From CAVXZE01 sp963766175 (GTDB lineage Bacteria; Myxococcota_A; UBA9160; UBA6930), in NCBI GenBank assembly GCA_963766175.1, contig CAVXZE010000002.1:124001-188000 (forward strand): a stretch of 64,000 nucleotides of DNA, given 5' to 3'. Of this stretch, positions 25,013-34,768 are shown piece by piece; positions within the stretch are counted from its first letter, which is position 1, and every line of letters begins with the position of its first letter. Under the pieces are notes generated by a model. The model was given only the letters and a program-made list of their open reading frames with translations, made no database searches and was not told the origin of the DNA. The position numbers were made by a program, and so were the translations under genes.

Positions 25013-25057
25013 GAATCCTCAAGGACAGGTAAATCCGGCCCTAAATCCAGGGAGTCG
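25013..25057 (-). promoter_or_regulatory. Tandem GATTTA-box motif, copy 2
   Basis: On the minus strand it reads GGATTTAGGGCC then GGATTTACC, 12 bases apart; the third box of copy 1 is degenerate here. It lies between the NarL-type regulator stop (25091) and the CBS-LuxR operon start (24940), so probably acts on the latter. It aligns without gaps with 21222-21266. Confidence 0.5.
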
Positions 25058-25090
25058 AGCAGCTGGAATTGGGGAGCCGGAGGGACGGAG

Positions 25091-25744
25091 TCAGCGTTCC
25101 AGGGAGGTCAGGCCTTCGCGGATCGCGTATTTGGTCAGCTCCGCGACGCTGTGCAAGTCGAGCTTCCTCATGATGTTCCGCCGATGGCTCTCTACCGTGG
25201 TGGTCGCAATGTGCAGCCGCCGGGCGATCTCGGACGAGGTGTGGCCCTCGGCCAGGAGCTGCAGGATCTGGCGTTCCCTCGGTGCCAGCGCGGCAGGCGC
25301 GGAAGCACCGCCCTGGGACGGACCCCGAAGACGAGAAGACACCACCGACCCCGCAATTTCCGGACTCAGGAAATGATGCCCTTCGGCTACCACGCGGATG
25401 GCGCGGCGCATTTCGTCAACGGCGGCATCCTTGAGGACGTAGCCGCAGGCCCCTGCCTCGAGCATGCTGATGACGTAGGGCTCGCTCGAGTGGGTGGACA
25501 GCCCGATCACCTTTGCCCGCGGGTTCTGGGCGATGATCTGGCGAGTGGCTTCGATGCCATTCAGATCCTGCATCCCGATGTCCATCACGATCACGTCGGG
25601 CCGCAGCGTCCGAGCCATCTCCAGGGCCTGGTAGCCGTTACTGGCTTCGCCGACGACGTCGAGGTCGTCCGCCATGTCGAGGACGGAGCGGAGGCCGTCC
25701 CGCATCATCTGATGGTCGTCCACGAGAAGGATCCGGATGTTCAT
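25091..25744 (-). CDS. NarL/FixJ-family response regulator
   Basis: 217 aa. Receiver domain residues 1-120: acidic pocket DDH at 9-11, phospho-acceptor in VIVMDIGMQDLNG, STHSSEP and the conserved lysine in GYVLKDA. LuxR-type HTH in residues 150-215 (LAPRERQILQLLAEGHTSSE, IARRLHIATTTVESHRRNIM). Its ATG overlaps the stop of the upstream kinase gene (ATGA). The cognate sensor is therefore the 25741 kinase. Targets unknown; the GATTTA boxes just downstream are a candidate. Confidence 0.95.
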   Translation of the reverse strand: MNIRILLVDDHQMMRDGLRSVLDMADDLDVVGEASNGYQALEMARTLRPDVIVMDIGMQDLNGIEATRQIIAQNPRAKVIGLSTHSSEPYVISMLEAGACGYVLKDAAVDEMRRAIRVVAEGHHFLSPEIAGSVVSSRLRGPSQGGASAPAALAPRERQILQLLAEGHTSSEIARRLHIATTTVESHRRNIMRKLDLHSVAELTKYAIREGLTSLER

Positions 25745-27084
25745 GCCGATTCCGTCTTCGCCTCCGAACCCGGGGCGCGGAGGGGTGCGATGAGGGTGAT
25801 CTTCGTCCCTTCACCGGGTTTCGATGCGATGGTCAGGATCCCGCCGAGGTGATGCATTCGCTCTCGGACGCTGAACAGGCCGTACTCGCTGGCATCCTCG
25901 GAAGGATCGAACCCGACACCCTGGTCTTCCACGACGATCATGATGTCCCTGACCCAGTTCGAGACGCGGACTACGGCCCGATCGATTTTCGCGTGTCTGG
26001 CCACATTGATCAACAGCTCGCTTACGGCCCGGAAGAGCGAGATGCTTGTTTCCTCGTCCAGCTGGACACGCTCGCCCTCCTCCTCCATCGTCACCCGGAG
26101 GCCATAGCGCCGTTCCATATCCTTGACGAGCCACTGGAGCGCCGCCACCAGGCCCACCTCGAACAGGACGGGAGGGCTCAGCTGCCAGGTCAGCTCCCTC
26201 GACTGCTCCCGCGCCTCGACGATGAGGCTCTGCATCTCCTCGAGGCTTGGATCGAACGCTTCGGCTTCCGTCTTCTGGCGCAACACCGCGAGCTTGATGT
26301 TCAGGAGGGCCAGCAGCTGGCCGATCCCGTCGTGCAGGTCGACGGCCAGTCTGCGCCGCGCCTGCTCGACCTCCATCGACACTTGAGCAGCGTGGGAACG
26401 CAGACGCTGATGGGCGTTCTCGAGCTCGTGCGTGCGAGCCTCGATCCGTTGGATCAACGGAGACGTGATGCGAAGGATGAACCCGACGCCGATGGCGATG
26501 GCAAGGAGGGAGATACCCGAGACCAGGAGTCCAGCACGTCGCAGGGGCCTACGGATCTCCGCGATGTCGATCTTGGCGACGACTCCCCAGTTCACTCCCC
26601 GTATGTACTCGTACGCTGCGAGTACCTCCACTCCTCGGTAGTCGAGTCCCACCATGGTCCCGCTCCCCCCCTTCAGTGCGAGACACATGGGTTGGGCCAC
26701 TCCGGAGTCGAAAGGGATCGGCTGAGGCATCGCGACATTCCCGTGCCGATGCCTGAGGAGCCAGACGATCTGGTCGCCTTTGCGTCGGGCGAGAGTGAAC
26801 TCACCGGTCTCGCCGAAACCCTCGAACTCCTCGTGCGCCGCGACGATCTGGCTCAGCGTGGCGGCTATTGCCCCTCCTGGAACGGCGGTCGCGCTGAACT
26901 TGGCATCGAAGCCCGCAATGGCCTCGATGATCCGCGCCCGGCTCTGGGCCACTTCATGCAAGCGGGCACGGTGGACGCTGAATCCCGCATCGTACAGCAC
27001 GTAGATGGCGATGGCGGCCGTCGACGCCGAGGCCAACGCCATGATCCCGATCGAGAAGAGCAGTATGCGCGCGCGCTCAGTCAT
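25741..27084 (-). CDS. Sensor histidine kinase (Cache-like sensor, HisKA_3)
   Basis: 447 aa. TM1 near residues 7-30, periplasmic region with the Cache-type phrase IRGVNWGVVAKIDIAEI, TM2 near 190-210. A coiled linker leads to HisKA_3 with RRLAVDLHDGIGQLLALLNI (phospho-acceptor His in LHDGIG). The ATPase domain shows AVSELLINVARHA (N box) and EDQGVGFDP (G1); the final strands are GEGTKITLIAPL. This is the NarX/DegS type. It pairs with the regulator whose start overlaps its stop. The signal is unknown, probably a small periplasmic ligand. Confidence 0.93.
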   Translation of the reverse strand: MTERARILLFSIGIMALASASTAAIAIYVLYDAGFSVHRARLHEVAQSRARIIEAIAGFDAKFSATAVPGGAIAATLSQIVAAHEEFEGFGETGEFTLARRKGDQIVWLLRHRHGNVAMPQPIPFDSGVAQPMCLALKGGSGTMVGLDYRGVEVLAAYEYIRGVNWGVVAKIDIAEIRRPLRRAGLLVSGISLLAIAIGVGFILRITSPLIQRIEARTHELENAHQRLRSHAAQVSMEVEQARRRLAVDLHDGIGQLLALLNIKLAVLRQKTEAEAFDPSLEEMQSLIVEAREQSRELTWQLSPPVLFEVGLVAALQWLVKDMERRYGLRVTMEEEGERVQLDEETSISLFRAVSELLINVARHAKIDRAVVRVSNWVRDIMIVVEDQGVGFDPSEDASEYGLFSVRERMHHLGGILTIASKPGEGTKITLIAPLRAPGSEAKTESA

Positions 27085-27116
27085 CAGCCCTGGGGCGCCT
27101 TACCGGCCGAGCAGGC

Positions 27117-27615
27117 TCACCACTTGTCCGCCAGCCCCCTGAACTTGGAGTCCGTGGCGATGTACTGCATCACCTTGGTGAGGTGCGCCTTCTCCGCCTC
27201 GATCACACCGTCGAGGGTGTCGCTGGCACCGAGGACCTCCCTCATGGCGCTGTAGTACCCCAGTGTGGCCTTCTCGAGCTCGAACGCGACTCCCAGGGCG
27301 TCATTCTTCGTCCTCGATCTCCTTGGATTTCCTCTTGAGCCCGTCCTGGCCCATGAAGAACTGGGAGAGCGACATGGCGCGGAGGTACTGGAACTCGGGT
27401 CCGGTGGACACGCCTTCGTCCGGCGGCGTCTTCTCCAGGAGCCTGCGGAACTGGGCCTCGTGCATGATCTCGTCCTTCGCCAGCAATTCGAACAGCTCCT
27501 TCAGCTCCGGCTGGTCCGAGAACTTGAGGGCCAGCTGCTGATAGAACTTCGTGCCCAGCTCCTCGGTCTTGATGGCAAATTCGATCGCCTTCCTGGGGGT
27601 CATCGCGTCGGTCAT
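27117..27615 (-). pseudogene. Ferritin-like/rubrerythrin-domain protein, single +1 frameshift
   Basis: ATG 27615 follows AGGAGGCGGAG. The first frame encodes helices with an ExxH iron site: AIKTEELGTKFYQQLAL, LAKDEIMHEAQFRRLLE, then stops at 27301. The second half continues one frame over: NDALGVAFELEKATLGYYSA ... GVIEAEKAHLTKVMQYI, again ExxH, with stop at 27117. The two halves make a complete four-helix di-iron protein of about 165 aa. One extra base at 27301-27312 explains the break. Likely peroxide/iron handling if functional. Confidence 0.8.
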
Positions 27616-27739
27616 CTCCGCCTCCTGCTTCAAGTCACCCTGAACTGCCCGGTTTCCGCCAGGACCGCACCTCGAATGAGGCCCGCCTGGACGCATTCAG
27701 GTGTCCAGAGCTCCGGGAATTATAGGTCAATCCCGTGGG

Positions 27740-27756
27740 GGGGTTCGGAAAACCCC
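27740..27756. terminator. Hairpin downstream of lon
   Basis: GGGGTT-CGGAA-AACCCC, a perfect 6-bp stem, 14 bases beyond the lon stop. No T-run follows on either strand, so intrinsic termination is uncertain. Confidence 0.4.
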
Positions 27757-27769
27757 TAGCCGGCCCGAC

Positions 27770-30278
27770 TCACCCGCGAGGCGGGGCGGCGCCGCGCGAG
27801 CGGCGCCGTCGTGGCCGGCTCTTCCCTCGCGAACCACCCGGGAAGCAGACCTTCCGCACCTCATCGAAGCTGCGGACGAAGTGCGGCGTGATTCCCTTCG
27901 CGATCTCCTCACCCAGGTCTTCGTAGTCGGCGCGGTTCTCCTCGGGCAGGATCAGCGTCTTCACGTTCGCGCGGCGGGCTGCGATCAGCTTCTCCTTGAC
28001 ACCTCCGATCGGCATCACCAGGCCGCTCAGGGTGAGCTCACCGGTCATCGCCAGGTTGGCGGCCGGCGCCTCTCCGGTCACCAGGGAGTAGAGAGCGCAG
28101 GCCATGGTGATCCCTGCCGACGGACCGTCCTTGGGAGTGGCGCCGGCAGGAACGTGGAGATGGATCAGGTGGTTGGAGAAGAACTCCTTGGCCTCGGTGT
28201 CGTCCCTGAACATCGACCGCACGTAGCTGTAGGCGATCTCGGAGGACTCCACCATCACACCGCCGAGCTGGCCGGTCTGCTTGAAGCCCGGTCTCGAAGC
28301 GGGAACCGGGCTGGCCTCGATGTACAGGGTCGCTCCACCGAGGGCGGTGTAGGCGAGCCCCATCACCACGCCCACCCGAGGCTCGCCGAACGCCGTCTCC
28401 TCGGTGAACAGGCGCTTGCCGAGCAGACCGCGCAGATCGCCGACCTGCACCTTCACCGAGTCCACGCCGTCCTCGACGATCTGCTTGGCCGCCTTTCGGA
28501 AGATCTTCTTGAGGTTGTTCTCCAGGCTCCGGACTCCCGCCTCTCGGGCCCAGCCATCGATGATCTCCCGCAGAACCCTCTTCGAGAGGACCACCTGATC
28601 CTTGCGGAGACCGTGCTCCCTCAGCTGTTTTCCGATCAGGTGGCGGCGCGCGATTTCGAGCTTCTCGTCGAGGATGTAGCCGGAGACCTGGATCACCTCC
28701 ATCCGGTCCAGGAGCGGTCGGGGAATCGTCTCCAGCTGGTTGCCGGTACACACGAAGAGCACCTTCGAGAGGTCGAAGCGGACGTCGAGGTAGTGGTCGA
28801 GGAAGTCCCGGTTCTGCTCCGGATCCAGGACCTCCAGCAGCGCCGAGGCGGGGTCGCCCCGGAAGCTGGCGCCGACCTTGTCCACCTCGTCGAGCATGAT
28901 CAGCGGGTTCGCGGTCTTGCAGGTCTTGATGGCCTGGATGAACTTCCCGGGCATGGCGCCGATGTAGGTGCGCCGGTGGCCCTTGATCTCGGCCTCGTCG
29001 CGAATCCCACCCAGCGAGAAGCGGTAGAACTCGCGGCCCAGCGCCCGCGCGATCGAGCGTCCGACGGAGGTCTTGCCGACTCCTGGAGGGCCGACCAGCA
29101 GCATGATCGATCCCGCCAGATCACCCTTGACGATTCCGACCGAAATCAGCTCGAGGATCCGATCCTTGACGTCGGTGAGGCCGTAGTGGTCTTCGTCGAG
29201 GATGCTCGCGGCACGCTTGAGGTCGTAGCTGTCCTCCGTGTAGACACCCCAAGGCAATACCGTGAGCCAGTCGAGGTAGGCGCGGACGACGTTGAACTCC
29301 GGTGAAGAAGGATCGAGCAGCTTGAGCTTGTCCATCTCCTCGTCGATCCGCTCGCGGGCCTCCTCGGTCAGCGTCAGCGCGCCGATCCTCTTCCGAAAGC
29401 GGTCGACTTCGGCCTCTGCTCCCTCCTTCGACAACCCGAGCTCGTGCTTGATCTCCTTGAGCTGCTCCTTCAGGAAGAACTCGCGCTGCTGCTTGGACAT
29501 CCTCTCTTCGATCCGCTTCGAGATCTGCGTCTTGAGCTTGGAGATCTCGATCTCCCGTTTGAGGAGGATCAACACCTGCTCGATCCGCTTGCGGACGCTG
29601 CGCGTGGCGAGAACCTCCTGGAGTTCCTCACCCGAGGCGGTGGTCATGGCGGCGGCGAAATCGGCCAGGACGCCCGGATCGTGGACGTCGAGCCGGTCCA
29701 GGATGAGCGACAGCCCCTCCTTGTACAACGGGTTCAGGTTGACCAGCTCCTTGATGCTGTCCACTACCGCGACCGAGTAGGCCCTGAGCTCCTCGTTGGA
29801 CTCGAACTCGCTCTCGTGCCAGTACTCCACCCGCGCTCGGAACGCGGGACCTTCGGTGACGAATTCGACGATCTCGAACCGTTGGAGCACCTGGCCCACC
29901 AGCTGGAGGGGGCCATCGGCAGGCGGCGGCGAAGCCTGGACCACCTGGACGGCGACGCCAACCTCGTGAAAATCGGCCGCAGTCGCCGGTCCCCCGGGAA
30001 GCTGCTCGGGGTTGGCGCGCGCCAGGACCACGCCCAGGTGCTTCTGTTCCGCCTTCAGGGCCTCGACCACCGCCCGCTTCAGTCCCTCACCTGCGATCAG
30101 GACCGGGCCCATCATCTTGGGGAAGAGCGGACGTTCGTAGGCGGGCACGATCAGCAGCGTTTCGGGGAGGAGATCCCGCGCGAGAACCAGCGAACGCTCC
30201 TGCGACAAGCGGTGCCGCGTCGTCGCCCTCGCCCCTCGGCTCGACGTCGATGGTCTGCGGCTCATTCTCCTTGGGCAT
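27770..30278 (-). pseudogene. lon: ATP-dependent protease Lon, +1 frameshift near the N-terminus
   Basis: From the likely ATG 30278 (MPKENEPQTIDVEPRGEG) the frame must shift once at 30203-30210 to reach the main 820-residue frame beginning QERSLVLARDLLPETLLIVP. The rest is a full Lon: LON substrate domain, coiled coil (KQQREFFLKEQLKEIKHELG), AAA+ with GPPGVGKTS and LIMLDEVDKVG, and a Ser-Lys protease (PKDGPSAGITMA; GGVKEKLIAARRA). An arginine-rich tail ends it. Without the extra base the product is normal, so either a sequencing error or loss of the wild-type start. An essentially intact gene is more likely. Confidence 0.88.
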
Positions 30279-30704
30279 CTACGTACTCCCGGCGGCTGGA
30301 CGACCCCGGCATTATCCCAGGAAGACAGGGGTTTTCCCACCCTCTCTACTTGATCCGACCCTATCTGGCCGGTCCCTCGGCGACCTCGAAGCACCAAGGG
30401 GATGGGATCGGGGGTATCTCTCGGCGCAGGGGTCCTCACCCGCGGGCGGCGACCTCTTCACTGCGGAGACAATCTCCCCTGGTTGGGTGTGGACCCCGCA
30501 GAATGGCGCGAAATCGATCATGCGAATGATGAATTCTCGCTATTCCCGCTGTGTTCCGTTCGACCCACACTCACTGCGTGTTACGGCCGAACCTGCGCTG
30601 GATCGATTTCGAAGCCGTACCCGCGGGTGCCATTCGGGATCGAACGCAGAGAAAGAGCCCCTTGGGGGTGAATAGCCTTGGACATTCATGAAGGGAACCA
30701 TGAA
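30279..30704. other. Divergent intergenic region between lon and the multicopper oxidase gene
   Basis: About 425 bases with no believable gene; small frames on both strands have no family features. It must contain promoters for lon (leftwards) and the oxidase (rightwards). A CACTGCGTGTTACGGCC segment and an AT-richer patch near 30520-30550 are noted, but no box pair is convincing. Confidence 0.5.
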
Positions 30705-33050
30705 ATGCAGAGAATCAAAGGACGCCCCAGGGTCGTAGCGACCGCTGGTGCGTTGATCGTTTCACTCGCGGCCTTCGGGGCGACGAGTGCGTCTTCGCAG
30801 CCTTTGCCGGGCGGCACGCTCGACCCGACCACCGTCCCGAAGTACGTGACGCCGCTGGTCATCCCCCCGGTGATGAACAACGACGGTTCGGGGGCTGACA
30901 ACTATGACATCGCGGTGCGTGAGTTCAACCAGCAGATTCTGCCGGCTCCGCTTCCCGCGACCAAGGTGTGGAGCTACGGCCCGGCAGCGGACGCGGTTCC
31001 GGCGGTAGCGGCGCCGGACCCCGCTTCCCAGTTCAACTACCCGGCCTATACGGTAGAGACGACGTCCAACGTGCCGGTCAACGTCCGGTGGATCAACGAT
31101 CTGGTGGATGCCTTCGGTGCCCCCCTGCCGCACCTGCTCGGGCCCGTGGTCGACCAGACCCTGCACTGGGCCAACCCGGGGCCGACGGCGTGCGCTAACC
31201 CAGCCAAGACCAAGGACTGCACGACGAACGACCCGACGCCCTACACCGGGCCCGTGCCCATCGTGACCCACGTGCACGGCGCGCACGTACAGCCCCACAG
31301 CGACGGATACCCCGAGGCCTGGTGGCTGCCGGCCGGGGTCGACCCTGTTGTGTACGACACGAGCGGGACGCTCTTCGACGACGCCACGGGCACGAATCCG
31401 GGCGATCTCGGGTACGCCGACTACTCTTATGATCAGACCCAGCCCGCAACCACCCTCTGGTACCACGACCACACGCTGGGCATGACCCGCCTGAATGTCT
31501 ACGCGGGGCCGGCGGGCTTCTGGCTCATCCGTGGCCTCTTCGACAGCGTAGTCGAGGGCCCCACGGGCCTCCCGGGCGTGCTTCCGAGCCCGGCTCCCGT
31601 TGCGGGTCAGGGCGTTCTTGCCCTCAACACCCCCAGCGACCCGGTCCGAAAATCCATCCGGGAGATCCCGGTCGTGATCCAGGATCGGTCGTTCAACGCC
31701 GACGGATCCCTGTTCTATCCGGACAACCGGGCCTTCTTCGAGGGGTTGAACGTCGACGGAACCGAACCTAACGGGCAGTTTCCGACGGGGACCGGTGAGC
31801 TCCAGATCCCCTTCGTGCCGGGCTCCGACATCGCTCCCACATGGAACCCCGAGGCCTTCTTCAACACGATGGTGGTGAACGGCGGTACCTGGCCCGAGCT
31901 GGAGGTCGCGCCGGCCCTCTACCGGCTGCGACTCCTGAACGGATGCAACTCGCGGTTCCTCAACCTGTCTTTGAAGCAAGTGAACAAGCAAGGCAAGACG
32001 AACAAGGAGCTCTTCATCTACCAGATCGGCGGCGACCAGGGGTTCCTGCCCCAGGTGGTGGAGATCAAGACAGGCAAGGCGACGCCGCTGCCGGGCGACG
32101 GGCTGGTTCCTTTGGATCGCCTCAACCCGAAGTACAAGGCCCAGGCACTCCTCCTGGGCCTGGCTGAGCGGGCCGACGTGATCGTGGACTTCCGGGGTCT
32201 GAAGAACGGGACCGTGGTGCGTATGGTCAACACCGCGCCGGACGCCCCCTTCGGCGGGTTCCCGGACATCCCGGCCGACCCGGCCACCACCGGCCAGGTG
32301 ATGCAGTTCGTGGTGAACTCGGCGCTGCTCGGGTCGAGTCCGACGGACCTGACCGCCACCGACCCCTACAGCCTGGTACTGAACGCGGAGCCCGCGAACC
32401 CTGCACCGCTCGCCGCCACCAAGACGCTCTCCCTCAATGAGGAGGAGTCGGCGAACCTCTGTGTCACCGTCGACGCGTTGGGCAACGTCGTGGAAGTGCC
32501 GGGCGCCCTGCCGCCGCTGTGTCTCGATGCTGCGGGTCTACCGGCAGGCGTGCCGATGGCGCCCAAGGCGGCTCTGCTGGGTGAAGTGGAGTGCGTCGAT
32601 GCGGTGACCGGACTCCCAACCGCGACCGTGCCCCCGGCGTGCAACCCCGCGACGGAGGTGCTCGCCGGTGTCCCGATGCTCTGGTCCGATCCCATGACAG
32701 AGCGTCCCATCCAGGGTGACACCGAGCAGTGGGACATCTACAACCTGACCGTGGACGGACACCCGATCCACCTTCACCTGGTCCGTTATGAGGTGGTGGA
32801 CCGGCAGCTGCTGGACCCGCTCACCAATCTGCCGATTGGTCTGCCAATGCCCCCTGAGGCGAACGAGACAGGCTACAAGGACACGGTGATCGCCTACCCG
32901 GGTGAGGTCACCCGGCTGAAGGCCAAATTCGACATCGCGGGCCTTTACGTCTGGCACTGCCACATCGTCGAGCACGAGGACAACGAGATGATGCGTCCGT
33001 ACTGCGTCGATGCCGCACCAGGGGTGGACTCCTGCCCCGGCGTGCTGTAG
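30705..33050 (+). CDS. Exported CotA-like multicopper oxidase
   Basis: 781 aa from ATG 30705 (AAGGGA nine bases upstream); an upstream TTG frame is rejected. Signal peptide: VVATAGALIVSLAAFGATSA then SSQ. The four copper motifs are complete: HVHGAH, WYHDHTLG, HPIHLHL and WHCHIVEHEDNEMMRP, giving one type-1 and one trinuclear centre. The order and the long N-terminal cupredoxin resemble CotA/bilirubin-oxidase enzymes. It is longer than CotA because of inserts near residues 560-650 that contain extra cysteines. Predicted periplasmic or extracellular oxidase of metals (Mn/Cu) or phenolics with O2. Monocistronic, followed by a strong terminator. Confidence 0.92.
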   Translation: MQRIKGRPRVVATAGALIVSLAAFGATSASSQPLPGGTLDPTTVPKYVTPLVIPPVMNNDGSGADNYDIAVREFNQQILPAPLPATKVWSYGPAADAVPAVAAPDPASQFNYPAYTVETTSNVPVNVRWINDLVDAFGAPLPHLLGPVVDQTLHWANPGPTACANPAKTKDCTTNDPTPYTGPVPIVTHVHGAHVQPHSDGYPEAWWLPAGVDPVVYDTSGTLFDDATGTNPGDLGYADYSYDQTQPATTLWYHDHTLGMTRLNVYAGPAGFWLIRGLFDSVVEGPTGLPGVLPSPAPVAGQGVLALNTPSDPVRKSIREIPVVIQDRSFNADGSLFYPDNRAFFEGLNVDGTEPNGQFPTGTGELQIPFVPGSDIAPTWNPEAFFNTMVVNGGTWPELEVAPALYRLRLLNGCNSRFLNLSLKQVNKQGKTNKELFIYQIGGDQGFLPQVVEIKTGKATPLPGDGLVPLDRLNPKYKAQALLLGLAERADVIVDFRGLKNGTVVRMVNTAPDAPFGGFPDIPADPATTGQVMQFVVNSALLGSSPTDLTATDPYSLVLNAEPANPAPLAATKTLSLNEEESANLCVTVDALGNVVEVPGALPPLCLDAAGLPAGVPMAPKAALLGEVECVDAVTGLPTATVPPACNPATEVLAGVPMLWSDPMTERPIQGDTEQWDIYNLTVDGHPIHLHLVRYEVVDRQLLDPLTNLPIGLPMPPEANETGYKDTVIAYPGEVTRLKAKFDIAGLYVWHCHIVEHEDNEMMRPYCVDAAPGVDSCPGVL

Positions 33051-33079
33051 GCGTTCGGCTCTACCCGTAAACCCGAACC

Positions 33080-33112
33080 GGGGCCGCCCTTGATGGGCGG
33101 CCCCGTTCTTTG
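33080..33112 (+). terminator. Rho-independent terminator of the multicopper oxidase gene
   Basis: GGGGCCGCCC, loop TTGAT, GGGCGGCCCC, then GTTCTTT: a perfect 10-bp GC stem with a T-rich tail, 30 bases after the stop. Confidence 0.9.
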
Positions 33113-33230
33113 CCGGGCGACCCGGAGCCGGAAAACGATCACCGGGCCTAATCGAGCAGTGGAAGGGCGCTCGGCTACTTGGGACTTCGGGGCGACTGAT
33201 CTACGTTGGGAGTGGAAAGGACGCGAAGCG

Positions 33231-33920
33231 ATGAGAATGGTATTCCTGTTTGTTGCCGGCGCACTCCTGCTTCCTGCACTGGGATTGGCTGCCGAAGAGA
33301 AGCCCCTCGAAACTTCCACGACACGCCTCAGCTACAGCCTCGGCTATCAGATCGGGGGTGATCTCGAGCGCGAAGCCGCGGAGATCGACGCCGATGCCCT
33401 GCTGCGAGGGCTTCGAGACGCCCTCGGCGGGACGGCGCCGTCGATCCCTCCGGAGGAGATGCATCCGATCCTGGTGGGTCTGAAGCGGAAGATCGAGACC
33501 AGCCAGCGGGCACAAAAGCAGCAGATGGCGGAGAAGTACCGGGCCGATGGAGAGGCCTTCCTCGCCGCAAACGCCAAGCAGGAGGGCGTGGTCACGCTGC
33601 CGAGCGGTCTGCAGTACAAGGTGCTCGAGCAGGGCACGGGAAGCAGCCCGGGGCCGGGCGACAAGGTCGAGGTCCATTACCGGAGCACCTTGATCGACGG
33701 CACCGAGTTCCACAACTCCTTCCAGGGGGAGGGCGAGCCGGAGACGCTACACGTGAGCGGCGTGATCCGGGGCTTGACCGAGGCCCTGCAGCTGATGCGG
33801 GAGGGCGCCAAGTGGCAGCTCTTCATCCCGGCGGATCTCGCCTACGCGCGGCGCGGCCCGCTGGCGGATCGCACGGTCATCTACGAGATCGAGCTGATCT
33901 CGATCGAACCGGGGGAGTAG
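33231..33920 (+). CDS. Exported FKBP-type protein with altered active site (Mip/FkpA-like)
   Basis: 229 aa. ATG 33231 follows GGAAAGGACGCGAAGCG. Signal peptide ending near GLAAEE. FKBP_N helical dimerisation domain, residues 25-115 (LSYSLGYQIGGDLE), then the FKBP domain. Several active-site positions differ from the norm: EFHNSF where FDSS is usual, RGLTEAL where GWTEAL is usual (Trp replaced by Leu), and AYARRG for AYGERG. Peptidyl-prolyl isomerase activity may be weak or lost, leaving a chaperone role. It is first of a tandem pair, 61 bases before the next gene. Confidence 0.88.
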   Translation: MRMVFLFVAGALLLPALGLAAEEKPLETSTTRLSYSLGYQIGGDLEREAAEIDADALLRGLRDALGGTAPSIPPEEMHPILVGLKRKIETSQRAQKQQMAEKYRADGEAFLAANAKQEGVVTLPSGLQYKVLEQGTGSSPGPGDKVEVHYRSTLIDGTEFHNSFQGEGEPETLHVSGVIRGLTEALQLMREGAKWQLFIPADLAYARRGPLADRTVIYEIELISIEPGE

Positions 33921-33981
33921 CCCGCAGCGGCGGGTGCTCCGCTTCAGGGACACGACCCGGATTCAGGGGAGAGGAATCGGA

Positions 33982-34683
33982 ATGCGAAACGTGATGATGA
34001 TGGTGGGGATCGGGCTCGCGCTCCTCTCCGGCCCCTCCTTGGCCGCGGAGGCACCGGACCTCGCGGGCGAGCGGCAGAAGCTCAGCTACAGCATCGGCTA
34101 CCAGGTGGGAGGCGACTTCAGGCGACAAGGCCTGGAAATCGACCCCGAGCTGGTGGTGAGGGGCGTGATGGATGCCCAGGCGGGGTCCGAGCCCCTGATG
34201 ACACCCGAGGAGATGCGCCAGACGCTGACCGAGCTGGCGCAGCAGGCCGCGGCTACCGCCGCGCAGCAGCGCGAAGAGCAGGCCCGGAAGAACCTGGCGG
34301 AAGGCGAGACCTTCCTCGCCGCCAATTCGGAGAAGGATGGCGTGGTCACGCTGCCGAGCGGGCTTCAGTACCAGGTGCTCTCCGAAGGGGAAGGAGACCC
34401 GCCCGCAGCGACCGACACCGTCACGGTCCAATACCGAGGCACGCTGATCGACGGCAGCGAGTTCGACAGCTCCTACGGCCGAGGCGAGCCGGCCACCTTC
34501 CCCCTCAACCGCGTCATCCCCGGCTGGACCGAGGGCCTGCAGCTGATGCGGCCCGGAGCGAAGTACCGGCTCTTCGTCCCGCCCGAGCTTGCCTACGGCG
34601 AGCGCGGAGCTGGATCCAAGATCGGGCCCAACAGCGCACTCATCTTCGAGATCGAGCTCCTCTCCGTCCAGCCCGCCGAGTAG
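33982..34683 (+). CDS. Exported FKBP-type peptidyl-prolyl cis-trans isomerase (FkpA/Mip-like)
   Basis: 233 aa. ATG 33982 follows GGAGAGGAATCGG. Signal peptide ends at SLAAEA. N-terminal domain LSYSIGYQVGGDFRRQGLEI, then an FKBP domain with canonical residues EFDSSYGRGEP, PGWTEGLQLM and AYGERG near the C-terminus. A periplasmic folding catalyst for outer-membrane or exported proteins. It shares the same architecture as the upstream gene, from which it differs mainly at active-site positions; together they form a tandem duplication and probably one operon. Confidence 0.93.
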   Translation: MRNVMMMVGIGLALLSGPSLAAEAPDLAGERQKLSYSIGYQVGGDFRRQGLEIDPELVVRGVMDAQAGSEPLMTPEEMRQTLTELAQQAAATAAQQREEQARKNLAEGETFLAANSEKDGVVTLPSGLQYQVLSEGEGDPPAATDTVTVQYRGTLIDGSEFDSSYGRGEPATFPLNRVIPGWTEGLQLMRPGAKYRLFVPPELAYGERGAGSKIGPNSALIFEIELLSVQPAE

Positions 34684-34768
34684 GTCAGATCGTCACCAGG
34701 GTGGGGTCAGGAACCGAGCCGAAGACGCCGATAGGACGATCGACTCCCACGCGCTGGAAGAGCCTCCG

